From Methanobrevibacter oralis (lineage in GTDB: Archaea > Methanobacteriota > Methanobacteria > Methanobacteriales > Methanobacteriaceae): a stretch of 52,210 bases of DNA. Positions 52,143-52,210 of the stretch are shown one piece after another. The stretch lies in assembly GCF_001639275.1 (NCBI RefSeq), contig NZ_LWMU01000022.1, forward strand, positions 1 through 52,210, in the 5' to 3' direction. The notes under the pieces were generated by a model. The model was not told where the DNA came from. It searched no databases and saw only the letters and a list, made by a program, of their open reading frames with translations. How positions within the stretch are numbered: position 1 is the first letter of the stretch; every line of letters starts with the position of its first letter. Position numbers and translations under genes: made by a program.

Positions 52143-52210
52143 TTCTTTTTGTGTTTTCTGTTGTGTTTGTGAAAAGATTTAAATATTAGTTGTTGTTTTT
52201 CTTGTTGTGA
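52084..52210 (+). mobile_element. Left end of an insertion sequence inside amtB (extends right of window)
   Basis: GGGACTGTCAATTTGTTAGC and the next bases (52084-52107) are the inverse of 104-127. An AAAAGATTTAAATATTAG segment (about 52171-52188) is a possible TATA promoter for a plus-strand transposase gene beyond the window, which fits the plus orientation of the copy at the left edge. The target duplication cannot be seen. Confidence 0.75.

Overview
The window is low-GC archaeal DNA from a methanogen of the Methanobacteriales, most likely Methanobrevibacter and probably close to M. smithii. The evidence is glycerol-1-phosphate dehydrogenase (archaeal lipid backbone), a proteasome / SBDS / exosome (Rrp4-Rrp41-Rrp42) / RNase P (Rpp30, Pop5) block, archaeal PheT and ValS, GGTGAT-type ribosome binding sites, TATA-type promoters and several large secreted 'adhesin-like' beta-helix proteins. 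The genus is inferred from gene content and style, not from a database search.

Layout. 1-127 is the right end of an insertion sequence (IS), with the last codons of a transposase. 190-1890 holds a small membrane protein and a decayed IS1182-type remnant. 1.9-4.4 kb is adhesin-like protein 1. 4.6-7.0 kb is a housekeeping operon (egsA, UPF0179, rpiA, small membrane protein). 7.1-11.9 kb carries two divergent adhesin-like genes. 12-14.5 kb carries yjbQ, a 36-residue membrane peptide, pheT and a membrane protein. 14.6-22.2 kb is a mobile-element graveyard: an IS1182-type copy interrupted by an IS630-type copy at a TA site, an adhesin-like gene with tandem repeats, a solo IS end, and a second IS1182-type copy with a 4-bp target duplication. 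22.5-28.8 kb is valS, a membrane methyltransferase, a dead PH-domain gene, aroA and nth.

28.9-36.1 kb is a co-directional sulfur and cysteine block: cysK, cysE, a Cys-rich HTH regulator, tRNA-Cys(GCA), cysS, metY, nifS, nifU and superoxide reductase. It makes cysteine and homocysteine, charges tRNA-Cys and moves sulfur into Fe-S clusters. Palindromes of the form ATAAC-N4-GTTAT occur before cysK (once) and metY (twice), which suggests one shared regulator. 36.2-41.2 kb holds a secreted or anchored protein, a DHH phosphoesterase with a DnaJ-type zinc finger, a seven-zinc-ribbon protein, a zinc-ribbon HExxH protein and a winged-helix regulator. 41.6-46.8 kb is the RNase P / proteasome / SBDS / exosome block for RNA and protein quality control. 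46.8-50.9 kb, on the minus strand, is mobA-like, a membrane protein, cbiT, ubiX, an HD hydrolase and a small membrane-anchored protein.

51.0-52.2 kb is amtB behind tandem NrpR-type operators. It is cut near its 3' end by an IS whose terminal repeat matches, in inverse orientation, the IS end at the start of the window. The points most worth a second look are the sulfur operators, the zinc-ribbon array paired with an HExxH protein, the nested IS island carrying a composition-mosaic adhesin, and the interrupted amtB.
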